In this document: piece by piece, positions 47,252 to 56,020 of the stretch
How the letters are laid out: every line of letters starts with the position of its first letter
Position numbering within the stretch: the first letter of the stretch is position 1
DNA from: Mycolicibacterium iranicum
GTDB taxonomy: Bacteria; Actinomycetota; Actinomycetes; Mycobacteriales; Mycobacteriaceae
Reading direction: 5' to 3'
DNA length: 64,000 nucleotides
NCBI RefSeq assembly: GCF_014190915.1
Contig: NZ_JACHVU010000014.1
Span: 52,856 to 116,855 of the forward strand
Program-made: the position numbers and the translations under genes
The notes under the pieces: model-generated
Seen by the model: the letters and a program-made list of their open reading frames with translations, nothing else
Told to the model about the DNA's origin: nothing
Databases searched by the model: none

Positions 47252-48475
47252 ATGAGGGACGAGTTCACCGTCACCCAGAAGCGCGCCCTGGCCGTCCTGA
47301 CGGTCGTGGCGCTGGGTTTCGGAGCGTACTTCCTGCGCGGTTACATCCTGTTGATCGCGGTGGCCGGTGTGCTGGCCTACCTCTTCCGCCCGCTCTACGA
47401 CCGACTCCGGCGCTCGATGAACGTCGGACTGTCGGCGACGCTGACCCTGTTCGCGGCCATCGCCACCGTGGCGCTGCCGCTGACCGGTGTGGTGTTCCTG
47501 GCCGTGCTGCAGATCAGCCAGGCGGTGACCAGCATCGGCCACTGGGTCGACCAGACGGACTTCACGGCGCTGGCCCAGCGACTGCTGGACTCCGCCAACG
47601 GGATTCTCTCCCGCGTGCCGTTCATGAACATCACGCTGACCCCCGAATCGGTGCGGGACGCGGCAACATCCCTGGGCCAGAACGCCGGACAGGTCGCGCT
47701 CGGCTTCGCCCGCGACTCGGTGGGCGGTATCGCCGCCACGGTGACGGCACTGGTGATCTTCCTCTACGTGTTCCTGGCGCTGCTCACCAACGGCGACCGG
47801 GTGGTGGCCCTGTTCCGGGACCTGAACCCGTTGGGAGAGCAGGCTTCCGACATCTACCTCGCCAAGGTGGGGGCGATGGTGTCGGCGACGGTCAAGGGCC
47901 AGTTCATCATCGCCGTCTGCCAGGGCACCGCCGGCGCCGTCTCGATCTACCTCGCCGGATTTCACGACGGCTTCTTCATGTTCCTGATCTTCCTGACCGC
48001 GCTGTCGTTCATCCCGCTCGGCAGCGGCATCGTGACCATCCCCGTGGGGATCGTCATGGCGGTGTTCGGCAACGTGGCGGGCGGCATCTTCGTCGTGCTG
48101 TTCCACGTGGTCGTCGTGACGAGTATTGACAACCTGTTGCGGCCGTTCCTGGTTCCCAAGAGCGCACACCTGCATCCGGCGCTGATGCTGCTGGCGGTCT
48201 TCGCCGGCCTCAAGATGTTCGGCTTCTGGGGCATCGTGCTGGGCCCGGTCCTGATGATCGTCATCGTGACCACGGTCAGCGTGTACCTCGTGGTCTACAA
48301 GGGCGCGTCCCCGGAATCGCTGACCGGGACGGCCGCCGACCCCGACCCCGACGACGCCGAGGCCGAGGCCGAACGCCGCACACCGTGGTGGCGCCGGATC
48401 CTGCCCGGCACGCCGAAACCCCGGCCGCGGCCTACCGAACCCGCCCCGGATTCGGCTAAACCAGCCGCTCCCTGA
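47252..48475 (+). CDS. AI-2E (PerM) family transporter
   Basis: A 407-residue membrane protein with about eight helices in the PerM/AI-2E layout: two N-terminal helices, a large soluble segment, then the conserved GIVTIPVGI and DNLLRPFLVPKSAHLHP motifs. Such proteins export small molecules; the substrate is not known. Start ATG at 47252. The last 20 bases overlap the end of the convergent hydrolase gene. Locus matches Rv1101c. Confidence 0.92.
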   Translation: MRDEFTVTQKRALAVLTVVALGFGAYFLRGYILLIAVAGVLAYLFRPLYDRLRRSMNVGLSATLTLFAAIATVALPLTGVVFLAVLQISQAVTSIGHWVDQTDFTALAQRLLDSANGILSRVPFMNITLTPESVRDAATSLGQNAGQVALGFARDSVGGIAATVTALVIFLYVFLALLTNGDRVVALFRDLNPLGEQASDIYLAKVGAMVSATVKGQFIIAVCQGTAGAVSIYLAGFHDGFFMFLIFLTALSFIPLGSGIVTIPVGIVMAVFGNVAGGIFVVLFHVVVVTSIDNLLRPFLVPKSAHLHPALMLLAVFAGLKMFGFWGIVLGPVLMIVIVTTVSVYLVVYKGASPESLTGTAADPDPDDAEAEAERRTPWWRRILPGTPKPRPRPTEPAPDSAKPAAP

Positions 48476-49253
48476 GGAATTCGACGACGCGCTTGCGGGC
48501 CTCGTAGGCAGGATGGCCCTCGACCTCGCGGACCTCCAGGGTCAGCACCGAGTGCGCCATCTTGCCGAACTTGTGCTCGTTGCCCTTCTTCGAGTCGATC
48601 TCGATCACTTCGAAGGCGTCACCGAGGCGCTTCTTCAGCGTGGTGAACCGAGCGGCCGGCGACAGCGGATCCTCGCTGAACCGCAACCCGAGCGCGCACA
48701 GGCCCTCCTCGGCGACACGGCGCTCGATGACCTTCAGTTCACCGTCGGACAACCCGGGGTCGGCGCGGTGGCGGGCGGTCAGGCCGAGGGGCAACGACGG
48801 CTGGCTCAGCACCGGCGCGAGCACGCTGTCGTCGACGGCGGCCGCCAGCGCGAAGCCGCCGCTCCAGCACTCGCCGATCACCCCGACGCCCTTGCCCGGA
48901 GTCCATTCGTTGAGATCGCGGGCCAGCGCACGCAGGTAGTGCGCGATGGGGCGGTCCGCATTGGTCGCGAACGCCGCGAATTCCTTTGCCACACAGCCAC
49001 GCACCATCACCGCCACCGCGCCGGGGCGGATGCCCGGCGCTTCGGGGGTGCCGTACAGCGACGGCGCGGCCACCGTGAAACCGTTGTCCACCAGGTGATT
49101 GCCGAGCGCGAGCACGCCTGGGTGCAGGCCGGGCATCTCCGGGATGAGCACGACGCCGGGGCCCTCGCCCTTGCGGTAGACGTCGTAGGTGAACCCGGCG
49201 GCGCTGAACGGCGCCGAGGTCCACCCGCTCAGGTCTGCTTCTGGTCCGCTCAT
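48456..49253 (-). CDS. Dienelactone hydrolase family protein
   Basis: A 265-residue DLH-fold protein with the Cys nucleophile in GECWSGGF near residue 130 and the conserved C-terminal His in the KGNEHKFGKM region. It may open a lactone or cleave an activated ester. Start ATG at 49251-49253. Convergent overlap of 20 bases with the AI-2E gene. A DUF4245 gene lies 14 bases upstream on the same strand. Confidence 0.85.
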   Translation of the reverse strand: MSGPEADLSGWTSAPFSAAGFTYDVYRKGEGPGVVLIPEMPGLHPGVLALGNHLVDNGFTVAAPSLYGTPEAPGIRPGAVAVMVRGCVAKEFAAFATNADRPIAHYLRALARDLNEWTPGKGVGVIGECWSGGFALAAAVDDSVLAPVLSQPSLPLGLTARHRADPGLSDGELKVIERRVAEEGLCALGLRFSEDPLSPAARFTTLKKRLGDAFEVIEIDSKKGNEHKFGKMAHSVLTLEVREVEGHPAYEARKRVVEFLRERLV

Positions 49254-49267
49254 GGCGTCTCCCGGGG

Positions 49268-49960
49268 TTAGGTGACCGTCAGCGGCGGCTGGGATTGCGT
49301 CGCCGCGGCCAGCGTACGGTACTCGTCCGTACCCGCGGCACCGGAAACCGCAAGTTGCGCCGGCCCCGTGGGCCCGTCCACCTCGGTCGTCCACACCGGT
49401 TCGTTCGGCTTGCCGTCGCTCTCCCCGCCCTCGTAGACGACCCAGCGGACTCCGTCGACCTCCTGCGTGCCGGTCGGCACCAGGTCCGGGCTGAACGATG
49501 CGATGAGCTTGTCCTCATCGGCGTTGCTCTGCGTGATGCCCAGGTACATGCCGCTCGGAGTCAGGTACCCGACGACGGTGCCGACGGCACGCACGGCCTG
49601 TCCCGTGACCGGGTCGGTGCGCCCGCCTTCGATGCCTTTGCGGCTGCCCGAATTGGCCTGCCAACCCTCGGGCAGCTGCGGCACCCGCACCGGGAACCGT
49701 AGGGCGTTCGCGTCGGCCTGCAGGGCCGCGGGTGCGTCGTACTCGGGTGCCGGTCCGCGGCCCGGACCCGTGGGGGCGAACGAGCACATCCCGAGCAGTC
49801 CGGCGAGCACCACGCAGACCACCACCAGCGGCGCCATCGACCAGAACATGTCGCGTCCGTCCTGGAGCAGGCGCGACTTGGCAGGCTTGGGGCCCGGCAC
49901 CGCATAGCCCACGTCGGGGTCACCGGTGACCTCGTGGCCCGGCTCGGGCGGCGTAGTCAT
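49268..49960 (-). CDS. DUF4245 membrane protein (Rv1100-like)
   Basis: A 230-residue protein with a polar N-terminus, one helix (about 42-62) and an extracytoplasmic DUF4245 domain (LPEGWQANSGSRKGIEGG; GTQEVDGVRWVVYEGG). Conserved in actinobacteria and always close to glpX, but of unknown function. Start ATG at 49958-49960. Divergent from glpX with 54 bases between. Confidence 0.92.
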   Translation of the reverse strand: MTTPPEPGHEVTGDPDVGYAVPGPKPAKSRLLQDGRDMFWSMAPLVVVCVVLAGLLGMCSFAPTGPGRGPAPEYDAPAALQADANALRFPVRVPQLPEGWQANSGSRKGIEGGRTDPVTGQAVRAVGTVVGYLTPSGMYLGITQSNADEDKLIASFSPDLVPTGTQEVDGVRWVVYEGGESDGKPNEPVWTTEVDGPTGPAQLAVSGAAGTDEYRTLAAATQSQPPLTVT

Positions 49961-50014
49961 GCCACCCAGTATCCCAGCTCCCATTTCCGATTCCGCTAAT
50001 GGGAGAATCTGGCC

Positions 50015-51043
50015 ATGAGCGCCCCGCGACGTGAAGCACCGGACCGAAATCTCGCCCTTGAACTGGTGCGGGTCACCGAGGCCGGAGCGATGGCCGCGGG
50101 CCGCTGGGTCGGCCGCGGGGACAAAGAGGGCGGCGACGGAGCCGCTGTCGACGCGATGCGCGAACTGGTCAACTCCGTGTCCATGCGCGGCGTCGTGGTC
50201 ATCGGCGAGGGCGAGAAGGACAACGCGCCGATGCTCTACAACGGCGAAGAGGTCGGCAACGGCGACGGACCCGAATGCGATTTCGCCGTCGACCCCGTCG
50301 ACGGCACCACGCTGATGAGCAAGGGCATGCCCAACGCGATCTCGGTGCTCGCGGTCGCCGAACGCGGCGCCATGTTCGACCCGTCGGCGGTGTTCTACAT
50401 GCACAAGATCGCCGTCGGTCCCGACGCCGCCGATGTCATCGACATCAGCGCGCCGATCGCTGAGAACATCAAACGCGTCGCGAAGGTCAAGAACTCCAGC
50501 GTGCGCGACCTGACGGTCTGCATCCTCGACCGTCCCCGCCACCAGCAGCTGATGGCCGACGTCCGCGAGGCAGGCGCCCGCATCCGGCTGATCTCCGACG
50601 GCGACGTCGCCGGCGCCATCGCAGCCTGCCGCCCGGGGTCGGGCACCGACATGCTCGTCGGCATCGGCGGCACCCCCGAAGGCATCATCGCCGCCGCGGC
50701 GATCCGCTGCATGGGCGGCGCGATCCAGGCCAAGCTCGCCCCCACCGACGACGACGAACGCCAGAAGGCCATCGAGCGCGGTTACGACCTCGATCAGGTC
50801 CTGAGCACCGAAGACCTCGTCTCCGGCGAGAACGTCTTCTTCTGCGCCACGGGCGTCACCGACGGCGACCTGCTCAAGGGCGTGCAGTACTACGGCGGCG
50901 GCTGCACCACCCAGTCGATCGTCATGCGCTCGAAGTCCGGCACGGTCCGCATGGTCGAGGCCTATCACCGTCTCTCGAAGCTCAACGAGTACTCCGCCGT
51001 CGACTTCACCGGCGACAAGAGTGCCGCCTACCCCTTGCCGTAA
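50015..51043 (+). CDS. glpX: Class II fructose-1,6-bisphosphatase
   Basis: A 342-residue GlpX-type bisphosphatase, the gluconeogenic step from fructose-1,6-bisphosphate to fructose-6-phosphate. Metal and substrate motifs are clear: GEGEKDNAPMLYNGEEVG, DPVDGTT, and DGDVAGAI with SGTDMLVGIGGTPEG. Start ATG at 50015. Locus as Rv1099c. The fumarase gene follows 36 bases downstream, suggesting a central-carbon operon. Confidence 0.96.
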   Translation: MSAPRREAPDRNLALELVRVTEAGAMAAGRWVGRGDKEGGDGAAVDAMRELVNSVSMRGVVVIGEGEKDNAPMLYNGEEVGNGDGPECDFAVDPVDGTTLMSKGMPNAISVLAVAERGAMFDPSAVFYMHKIAVGPDAADVIDISAPIAENIKRVAKVKNSSVRDLTVCILDRPRHQQLMADVREAGARIRLISDGDVAGAIAACRPGSGTDMLVGIGGTPEGIIAAAAIRCMGGAIQAKLAPTDDDERQKAIERGYDLDQVLSTEDLVSGENVFFCATGVTDGDLLKGVQYYGGGCTTQSIVMRSKSGTVRMVEAYHRLSKLNEYSAVDFTGDKSAAYPLP

Positions 51044-51079
51044 TCACCCCACTCACACCAGAACACGAACAGGGAGCCA

Positions 51080-52513
51080 ATGACTGCCGACAACGCCGTC
51101 GACAAGAATGCCGGTGACGACACCGAATACCGCATCGAGCACGACACCATGGGCGAGGTCAGGGTGCCCAAGAACGCGCTCTGGCGCGCTCAGACCCAGC
51201 GTGCGGTGGAGAACTTCCCGATCTCGTTCCGCCCGCTGGAGCGCACCCAGATCCGCGCGCTGGGCCTCCTCAAGGGCGCCTGCGCCCAGGTCAACAAGGA
51301 CCTCGGCCTGCTCGCGGCGGAGAAGGCCGATGCGATCATCGCCGCGGCCGCCGAGATCGCCGACGGCCGCCACGACGACCAGTTCCCGATCGACGTGTTC
51401 CAGACCGGCTCGGGCACCAGCTCGAACATGAACACCAACGAGGTCATCGCCTCGATTGCCGCGGCCAACGGTGTCACGGTGCACCCGAACGACGACGTCA
51501 ACATGTCGCAGAGCTCCAACGACACCTTCCCCACGGCCACTCACATCGCCGCGACCGAAGCCGCCGTGCGCCACCTGATCCCGGCGCTCGAGGTGCTTCA
51601 CGAGTCGCTGGACGCCAAGGCCCGCCAGTGGCGCACGACGGTGAAGTCCGGCCGCACCCACCTGATGGACGCCGTCCCGGTGACGCTGGGCCAGGAGTTC
51701 GGCGGGTACGCGCGCCAGATCCAGGCCGGCATCGAAAGGGTCAAGGCGACGCTGCCCCGCCTGGGCGAGCTCGCCATCGGCGGCACCGCCGTCGGCACCG
51801 GCCTCAACGCCCCGGACGGGTTCGGCGCGAAGGTGGTCGACGTCCTGGTCGACCAGACGGGGATCGCCGAACTGCGCACGGCCGTGGACTCTTTCGAGGC
51901 CCAGGCCGCCCGCGACGGCCTCGTCGAGGCGTCCGGTGCGCTCAAGACCATCGCCGCCTCGCTGACCAAGATCGCCAACGACATCCGCTGGATGGGCTCC
52001 GGCCCGCTCACCGGCCTCGGCGAGCTGCAGCTACCCGACCTGCAGCCGGGCAGCTCGATCATGCCGGGCAAGGTCAACCCCGTCATCCCCGAGGCCGTGA
52101 CGCAGGTCGCCGCGCAGGTGATCGGCAACGACGCCGCCGTCACCGTGGGTGGTCTGTCGGGTGCCTTCGAGCTCAACGTCTACATCCCGATGATGGCCCG
52201 CAACGTGCTGGAATCGTTCACGCTGCTGGCCAACGTGTCCAAGCTGTTCGCCACCAAGTGCATCGACGGCCTGGTGGCCAACGAGGACCGCCTGCGGGAG
52301 CTCGCCGAGTCCTCCCCGTCGATCGTGACGCCGTTGAACTCGGCGATCGGCTACGAAGAGGCCGCCAAGGTCGCCAAGCAGGCCCTCAAGGAGAAGAAGA
52401 CGATCCGGCAGACGGTCGTCGACCGCGGCCTGATCGGCGACAAGCTCTCCGAGGAGGAGCTCGACAAGCGCCTCGACGTGCTGGCGATGGCGAAGGTGAA
52501 AGACGGGAGCTAG
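51080..52513 (+). CDS. fumC: Fumarase class II
   Basis: A 477-residue class II fumarase that interconverts fumarate and malate in the TCA cycle. The family signature GSSIMPGKVNP is near residue 325, with SGRTHLMDAVP and SSNDTFPT in the active-site regions. Start ATG at 51080 with AGGGAG upstream. Locus as Rv1098c. Likely co-transcribed with glpX. Confidence 0.96.
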   Translation: MTADNAVDKNAGDDTEYRIEHDTMGEVRVPKNALWRAQTQRAVENFPISFRPLERTQIRALGLLKGACAQVNKDLGLLAAEKADAIIAAAAEIADGRHDDQFPIDVFQTGSGTSSNMNTNEVIASIAAANGVTVHPNDDVNMSQSSNDTFPTATHIAATEAAVRHLIPALEVLHESLDAKARQWRTTVKSGRTHLMDAVPVTLGQEFGGYARQIQAGIERVKATLPRLGELAIGGTAVGTGLNAPDGFGAKVVDVLVDQTGIAELRTAVDSFEAQAARDGLVEASGALKTIAASLTKIANDIRWMGSGPLTGLGELQLPDLQPGSSIMPGKVNPVIPEAVTQVAAQVIGNDAAVTVGGLSGAFELNVYIPMMARNVLESFTLLANVSKLFATKCIDGLVANEDRLRELAESSPSIVTPLNSAIGYEEAAKVAKQALKEKKTIRQTVVDRGLIGDKLSEEELDKRLDVLAMAKVKDGS

Positions 52514-52615
52514 CACTCGGATTCGTTCCTGGAGATCTGTCGAAAACCCGGCGGATCGTCGGCGACGGGCACAAGATGGTGGCGTCCCACCCCCAGGTAT
52601 GAATCAGGAGTTGCG

Positions 52616-52837
52616 GTGACCGCCACCCTCGACGCCACGACCACGTCCCCGTCCGCCGCGCTGGTCACCACGGCCACCAGCCAGCCGGCGCTGCGCACGG
52701 GTTTCGTCATGCTCGGACTGGCATCGCTGGTCGACCTGTCGAAGGCCAGACACGGCTGGGGAGCCGACCGCATGCTGGCGGTGTCCGGGGCGGCGGCCGC
52801 GGGATGGTTCCTCGTCGAGGGTCGTCGCCGCCAGTAA
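52616..52837 (+). CDS. Small membrane protein, 73 residues
   Basis: A 73-residue protein: Thr/Ser-rich start, then two short hydrophobic stretches (about 28-43 and 53-67) and a basic RRRQ end. Start GTG at 52616 has a strong AGGAG site. Convergent with the deacetylase gene. Function unknown. Confidence 0.65.
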   Translation: MTATLDATTTSPSAALVTTATSQPALRTGFVMLGLASLVDLSKARHGWGADRMLAVSGAAAAGWFLVEGRRRQ

Positions 52838-52850
52838 CAGGTCGCGCCTG

Positions 52851-53525
52851 TCACGCGCGGTCGCGGGTCCCGTACAGGCTCCCGGGTGCGCGCGGTCCGA
52901 GCAGCTGCGACGCCGTCACCAGGTGGTAGCCGTCCGCTCTGAGCGCGGGCACCAGGTGGGTCATCGCCTCCACGGTCGACCACACGGTGTCGTGGAGCAG
53001 CACCACCGCATTCGGGCGGATCTGGGCCCTCAGCGCGTCGCGGACGATCGCGGGGTCGCTGATCTCCCAGTCCCGCGGGTTGATGTCCCAGTTGACGGCG
53101 CCCAGCCCCTGACGTTCGGCCTCCGCGAGCACGGAGTCGTCGATCGCCCCGAAGCCGGTGCGCGTCAAGGCCGGCCGTTGTCCCGTCGCGGCCTCGATGG
53201 CCTCCGTGGCGCGGCTGAATTCGGACGCGACGTCGGCCCGCGTGAGCGTGGTCATGTCGCGGTGCGCCCAGGTGTGGTTGCCGATCTCCATGCCCGCGCC
53301 GGCGATCCGGCGGGCCGCGGCGGGGTCGGCGGCGACCCGCTCCCCGATCAAGAAGAACGTGGCCCTCGCATCATTGGCGCGCAGTATGTCGAGCAGCCGG
53401 TCGGTGTGGGCGCCCGGCCCGTCGTCGAACGTCAGCGCCACGCACCTGACCCGCGCGCAGTCGACCGTGTCGGCGGCGGCGGGCGTCACTGAAGCGACCA
53501 GACCGAGGACGAGCCCCATCACCAC
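52851..53525 (-). CDS. Polysaccharide deacetylase (NodB fold, Rv1096-like)
   Basis: A 224-residue exported carbohydrate esterase family 4 protein. After a signal peptide (about 1-19), motif 1 TFDDGP gives Asp34/Asp35, motif 2 NHTWAHRD gives His84 and His88, motif 4 is WDINPRDW, and motif 5 is LLHDT. Motif 3 reads RTGFG rather than the usual RxPYG, an odd change near the active site. It probably removes acetyl groups from peptidoglycan. The GTG at 53523-53525 is preferred; ATG at 53517-53519 and TTG at 53532-53534 are possible. A long palindrome lies just upstream. Confidence 0.88.
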   Translation of the reverse strand: MVMGLVLGLVASVTPAAADTVDCARVRCVALTFDDGPGAHTDRLLDILRANDARATFFLIGERVAADPAAARRIAGAGMEIGNHTWAHRDMTTLTRADVASEFSRATEAIEAATGQRPALTRTGFGAIDDSVLAEAERQGLGAVNWDINPRDWEISDPAIVRDALRAQIRPNAVVLLHDTVWSTVEAMTHLVPALRADGYHLVTASQLLGPRAPGSLYGTRDRA

Positions 53526-53539
53526 GGCCCACAACCTGC

Positions 53540-53588
53540 GATTTCGGTGTACTTGGTCAACGTGGCGTTGACCAAGTACACCGAAATC
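53540..53588. terminator. Long palindrome, family 1 copy C
   Basis: Perfect 23-base arms (53540-53562 and 53566-53588) around the loop TGG. Compared with copy A (9329-9381), the left arm reads TGTACTTGGT instead of TGTAGTTGGT and the right arm ACCAAGTACA instead of ACCAACTACA, so one base pair is swapped on both sides and pairing is kept. It lies between the phoH2 stop and the deacetylase start on the same strand, so it may act as a terminator or in the leader of the deacetylase mRNA. Confidence 0.75.
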
Positions 53589-53593
53589 CCGCG

Positions 53594-54931
53594 TCACGGC
53601 AGGGCGCCGGGGCTGAATTCCTCCAGCATCTCGGTGACCAGCGCCGCGATCGGCGAACGCTCGCTGCGCAGCAGCGTGATGTGAGCGAACAGCGGGTGAC
53701 CCTTGAGCTTCTCGATGACCGCGGCGACACCGTCGTGGCGGCCCACGCGCAGGTTGTCCCGTTGCGCCACATCGTGAGTCAGCACCACCCGCGACCCCGC
53801 ACCGAGCCGTGAGAGCACGGTCAGCAGCACGTTGCGCTCCAGCGACTGGGCCTCGTCGACGATCACGAACGAATCGTGCAGCGAACGGCCACGGATGTGG
53901 GTCAGCGGCAGCACCTCGAGCATGCCGCGCGAGAGCACCTCCTCCAGGACGGCCGGGCTGGCCAGGCCTTCGAGGGTGTCGAAGACCGCCTGGGCCCACG
54001 GACCCATCTTCTCGCTCTCGCTGCCGGGCAGGTAGCCGAGATCCTGGCCACCGACGGCGTAGAGCGGACGGAAGACCACGACCTTGCGCTGCGTGCGACG
54101 CTCCAGCACGGCCTCCAGGCCGGCGCACAGGGCGAGCGCCGACTTGCCGGTGCCGGCTTTGCCGCCCAGCGAGACGATGCCGACCGATTCGTCGAGCAGC
54201 AGATCGAGGGCGACGCGTTGTTCGGCTGACCTTCCCCGGAGGCCGAACACTTCGCGGTCCCCACGGACCAGCTGCACCTTCTTGTCGGCATTGACCCGGC
54301 CGAGCGCGTGAGAGTTGCTGCCCAGCAAGCGAATTCCGGTGTGGCACGGTAAGTCGCGGGCCGCCTCGAGATCGATCTCCCCGTCGGCGAACAGGGCGTC
54401 GACATCCTGGCTGGGCACCTCGACCTCGGCCATCCCGGTCCAGCCGGAGGTGACGACGTCCTGGGCGTGGTACTCGTCGGCGAGCAGGCCGACCGCGCCC
54501 GCCTTGACGCGCAGCGGGATGTCCTTGCTGACCAGCGTGACGTGTTTGCCCTCGGCGGCGAGGTTGGCCGCGACGGTGAGGATGCGGGCGTCGTTGCTGT
54601 CGTTGCGGAAGCCCGCCGGCAGCACCGTCGGGTCGCTGTGGTTCAGCTCGACATGCAGCGTTCCGCCTTCTGTCCCAACGGGTATCGGCTGATCGAGCCG
54701 TCCGTGTTCCAGCCGCAGATCGTCGAACATGCGCAAGGCCTGCCGGGCGAACCACCCCAGCTCGTGGTGGTGGCGTTTGGCCTCCAGTTCGCTGATGACC
54801 ACCAGCGGAACCACCACGTCGTGCTCGGCGAACCGCGTGATTGCCCAGGGATCGGACAACAACACGGACGTGTCGAGAACGTAGGTCCTCAGGCCGGATT
54901 GCCGGCTGGGCCGGCCCTGCGAATCAGTCAC
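53594..54931 (-). CDS. phoH2: PIN-PhoH fusion ribonuclease/RNA helicase
   Basis: A 445-residue PhoH2: an N-terminal PIN (VapC-like) nuclease domain with acidic residues Asp20, Glu48 and Asp137, fused to a PhoH ATPase with P-loop GGKAGTGKS at residues 256-264 and a Walker B FVIVDEAQ near residue 380. Mycobacterial PhoH2 unwinds and cleaves RNA. The GTG at 54929-54931 is chosen because GAGGAG lies 6 bases upstream and homologues begin VTDSQG; the longer frame to 54991 is unlikely. The stop of a small upstream gene overlaps this start (GTGA). Confidence 0.93.
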   Translation of the reverse strand: MTDSQGRPSRQSGLRTYVLDTSVLLSDPWAITRFAEHDVVVPLVVISELEAKRHHHELGWFARQALRMFDDLRLEHGRLDQPIPVGTEGGTLHVELNHSDPTVLPAGFRNDSNDARILTVAANLAAEGKHVTLVSKDIPLRVKAGAVGLLADEYHAQDVVTSGWTGMAEVEVPSQDVDALFADGEIDLEAARDLPCHTGIRLLGSNSHALGRVNADKKVQLVRGDREVFGLRGRSAEQRVALDLLLDESVGIVSLGGKAGTGKSALALCAGLEAVLERRTQRKVVVFRPLYAVGGQDLGYLPGSESEKMGPWAQAVFDTLEGLASPAVLEEVLSRGMLEVLPLTHIRGRSLHDSFVIVDEAQSLERNVLLTVLSRLGAGSRVVLTHDVAQRDNLRVGRHDGVAAVIEKLKGHPLFAHITLLRSERSPIAALVTEMLEEFSPGALP

Positions 54932-55065
54932 GTAGCACTCCTCGAGGCTGCGCGAGTTCCTGCGACCCCACACGAACTTCTCGGTGGACACACAAGCGAT
55001 CTCAGGACCGGGGCCGGTCCTTTCGAATCGGGACCGCCCGGACAGCGAAGCATGTCGCTAGCCAT
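54928..55065 (-). CDS. phoAT: Candidate PhoAT small protein upstream of phoH2
   Basis: A 45-residue frame (ATG at 55063-55065, TGA at 54928-54930) that overlaps the phoH2 start by GTGA. In mycobacteria a short gene, phoAT, precedes phoH2 and forms a toxin-antitoxin-like pair with it; this one fits in position and coupling. The peptide is rich in Arg, Ser, Gly, Pro and Cys. A TAGCGT element 8 bases before the ATG could be a -10 for a leaderless message. The call rests on position, since small proteins cannot be confirmed by sequence alone. Confidence 0.6.
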   Translation of the reverse strand: MASDMLRCPGGPDSKGPAPVLRSLVCPPRSSCGVAGTRAASRSAT

Positions 55066-55134
55066 CGAAAATGACGCTACTCCCGCCGCGGCGATCGCGC
55101 CGTGGAGGCGCGCCGAGTCCGGGAGTCGCGTGCG

Positions 55135-55962
55135 TTACGAGCTGATGAACTGCGCGAGGCGTGGCTCGTCGACCAGGCCCCACGCGGTGATGCGATCGGC
55201 GATCACGGTGCGGAGAAGGTCGCGGTCGAAGATGCCGGCGTCGGCCATCGCGGCCACCTTGTCCTGGTAGGCGTCGATGTCGCCGCCGATGACGTCGAGG
55301 CCCTCGGCGCGCCGCGCGATGGCCTCGACCGTCTCGTCGCGGGAATAGCCCAGACAGTGGCTGATGAGGTTGGCGAAGAACTCCTCGTGGCGCTCCTCGT
55401 CCCTGGCGATCCGGCCGACCAGTGCCTTGAGGACCGGTTCGGCGATCTGCGCTTCGAGGTTGCGGCAGAACACGGCGTGGGCACGCTCCCACAGGGCCAT
55501 GAAGGCCAGCGTCTCGATCTGGCTGTACGTGTCGGCGCGGTAGCCCTTCATCACGTGTTCGACGCGGACGTCCTCATTGGCGGACGGGTCGATCTCACGG
55601 GTGACCACCAGGTAGTTGCGCAGCGCGACGGCGTGCAGGTGCTCCTCGGCGGTCCAGCGCCCCATCCAGCGGCCCCACTTGTCCTCGAGCAGGAAGTGCT
55701 CGACGAGCTCGCGGTGGTACCCGGCGAGGTTGTCCTTGGTGATCAGCAGGATCTCCAGGGCGTCGGTGACGGTCTTGGGCAACGTCACGTCCGACGGTTC
55801 CCAGTCCCGGCCACCCAGGAACGCGAAGTTCTCGCCCTGGTCGAACGGGACGTAATCGTGGGCGTACCAGATGTCCTCGCTGTCGATATGACGTCGAAGC
55901 TCCTGCAGCACCACGGGCTCGAGTTCGAGTGTCAGCGCATTAGCGACAGGTTTCTGTGCCAT
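55135..55962 (-). CDS. desA2: Acyl-ACP desaturase
   Basis: A 275-residue di-iron desaturase of the ferritin-like fold. Iron ligands are visible as EEHLH (helix with E and H) and DEERHEEFF. DesA2 introduces double bonds into mycolic acid precursors while bound to acyl-carrier protein. Start ATG at 55960-55962. A palindrome over the promoter and the short distance from a TACTGT -10 to the ATG suggest a leaderless, regulated message. Locus as Rv1094. Confidence 0.93.
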   Translation of the reverse strand: MAQKPVANALTLELEPVVLQELRRHIDSEDIWYAHDYVPFDQGENFAFLGGRDWEPSDVTLPKTVTDALEILLITKDNLAGYHRELVEHFLLEDKWGRWMGRWTAEEHLHAVALRNYLVVTREIDPSANEDVRVEHVMKGYRADTYSQIETLAFMALWERAHAVFCRNLEAQIAEPVLKALVGRIARDEERHEEFFANLISHCLGYSRDETVEAIARRAEGLDVIGGDIDAYQDKVAAMADAGIFDRDLLRTVIADRITAWGLVDEPRLAQFISS

Positions 55963-55964
55963 GC

Positions 55965-55977
55965 GGTTACAGTAACC
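55965..55977. promoter_or_regulatory. Palindromic operator over desA2 promoter
   Basis: GGTTAC-A-GTAACC, a perfect 6-base inverted repeat, overlaps a TACTGT -10-like element 6 bases upstream of the desA2 ATG. MadR is a TetR-type regulator known to control desA1 and desA2 in mycobacteria; this palindrome is a candidate site, though I cannot confirm its sequence. Confidence 0.6.
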
Positions 55978-56020
55978 CAATTCTGTGGGAATCGTAAAAT
56001 TCCCACGCCGACACTCCGGG

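Noticed and set aside
54932..54991. Longer N-terminus for PhoH2 starting at 54991
   Set aside because: A strong ribosome-binding site sits 6 bases before the GTG at 54931 and a coupled small frame ends there; the extra 20 residues look like the small frame read out of phase.
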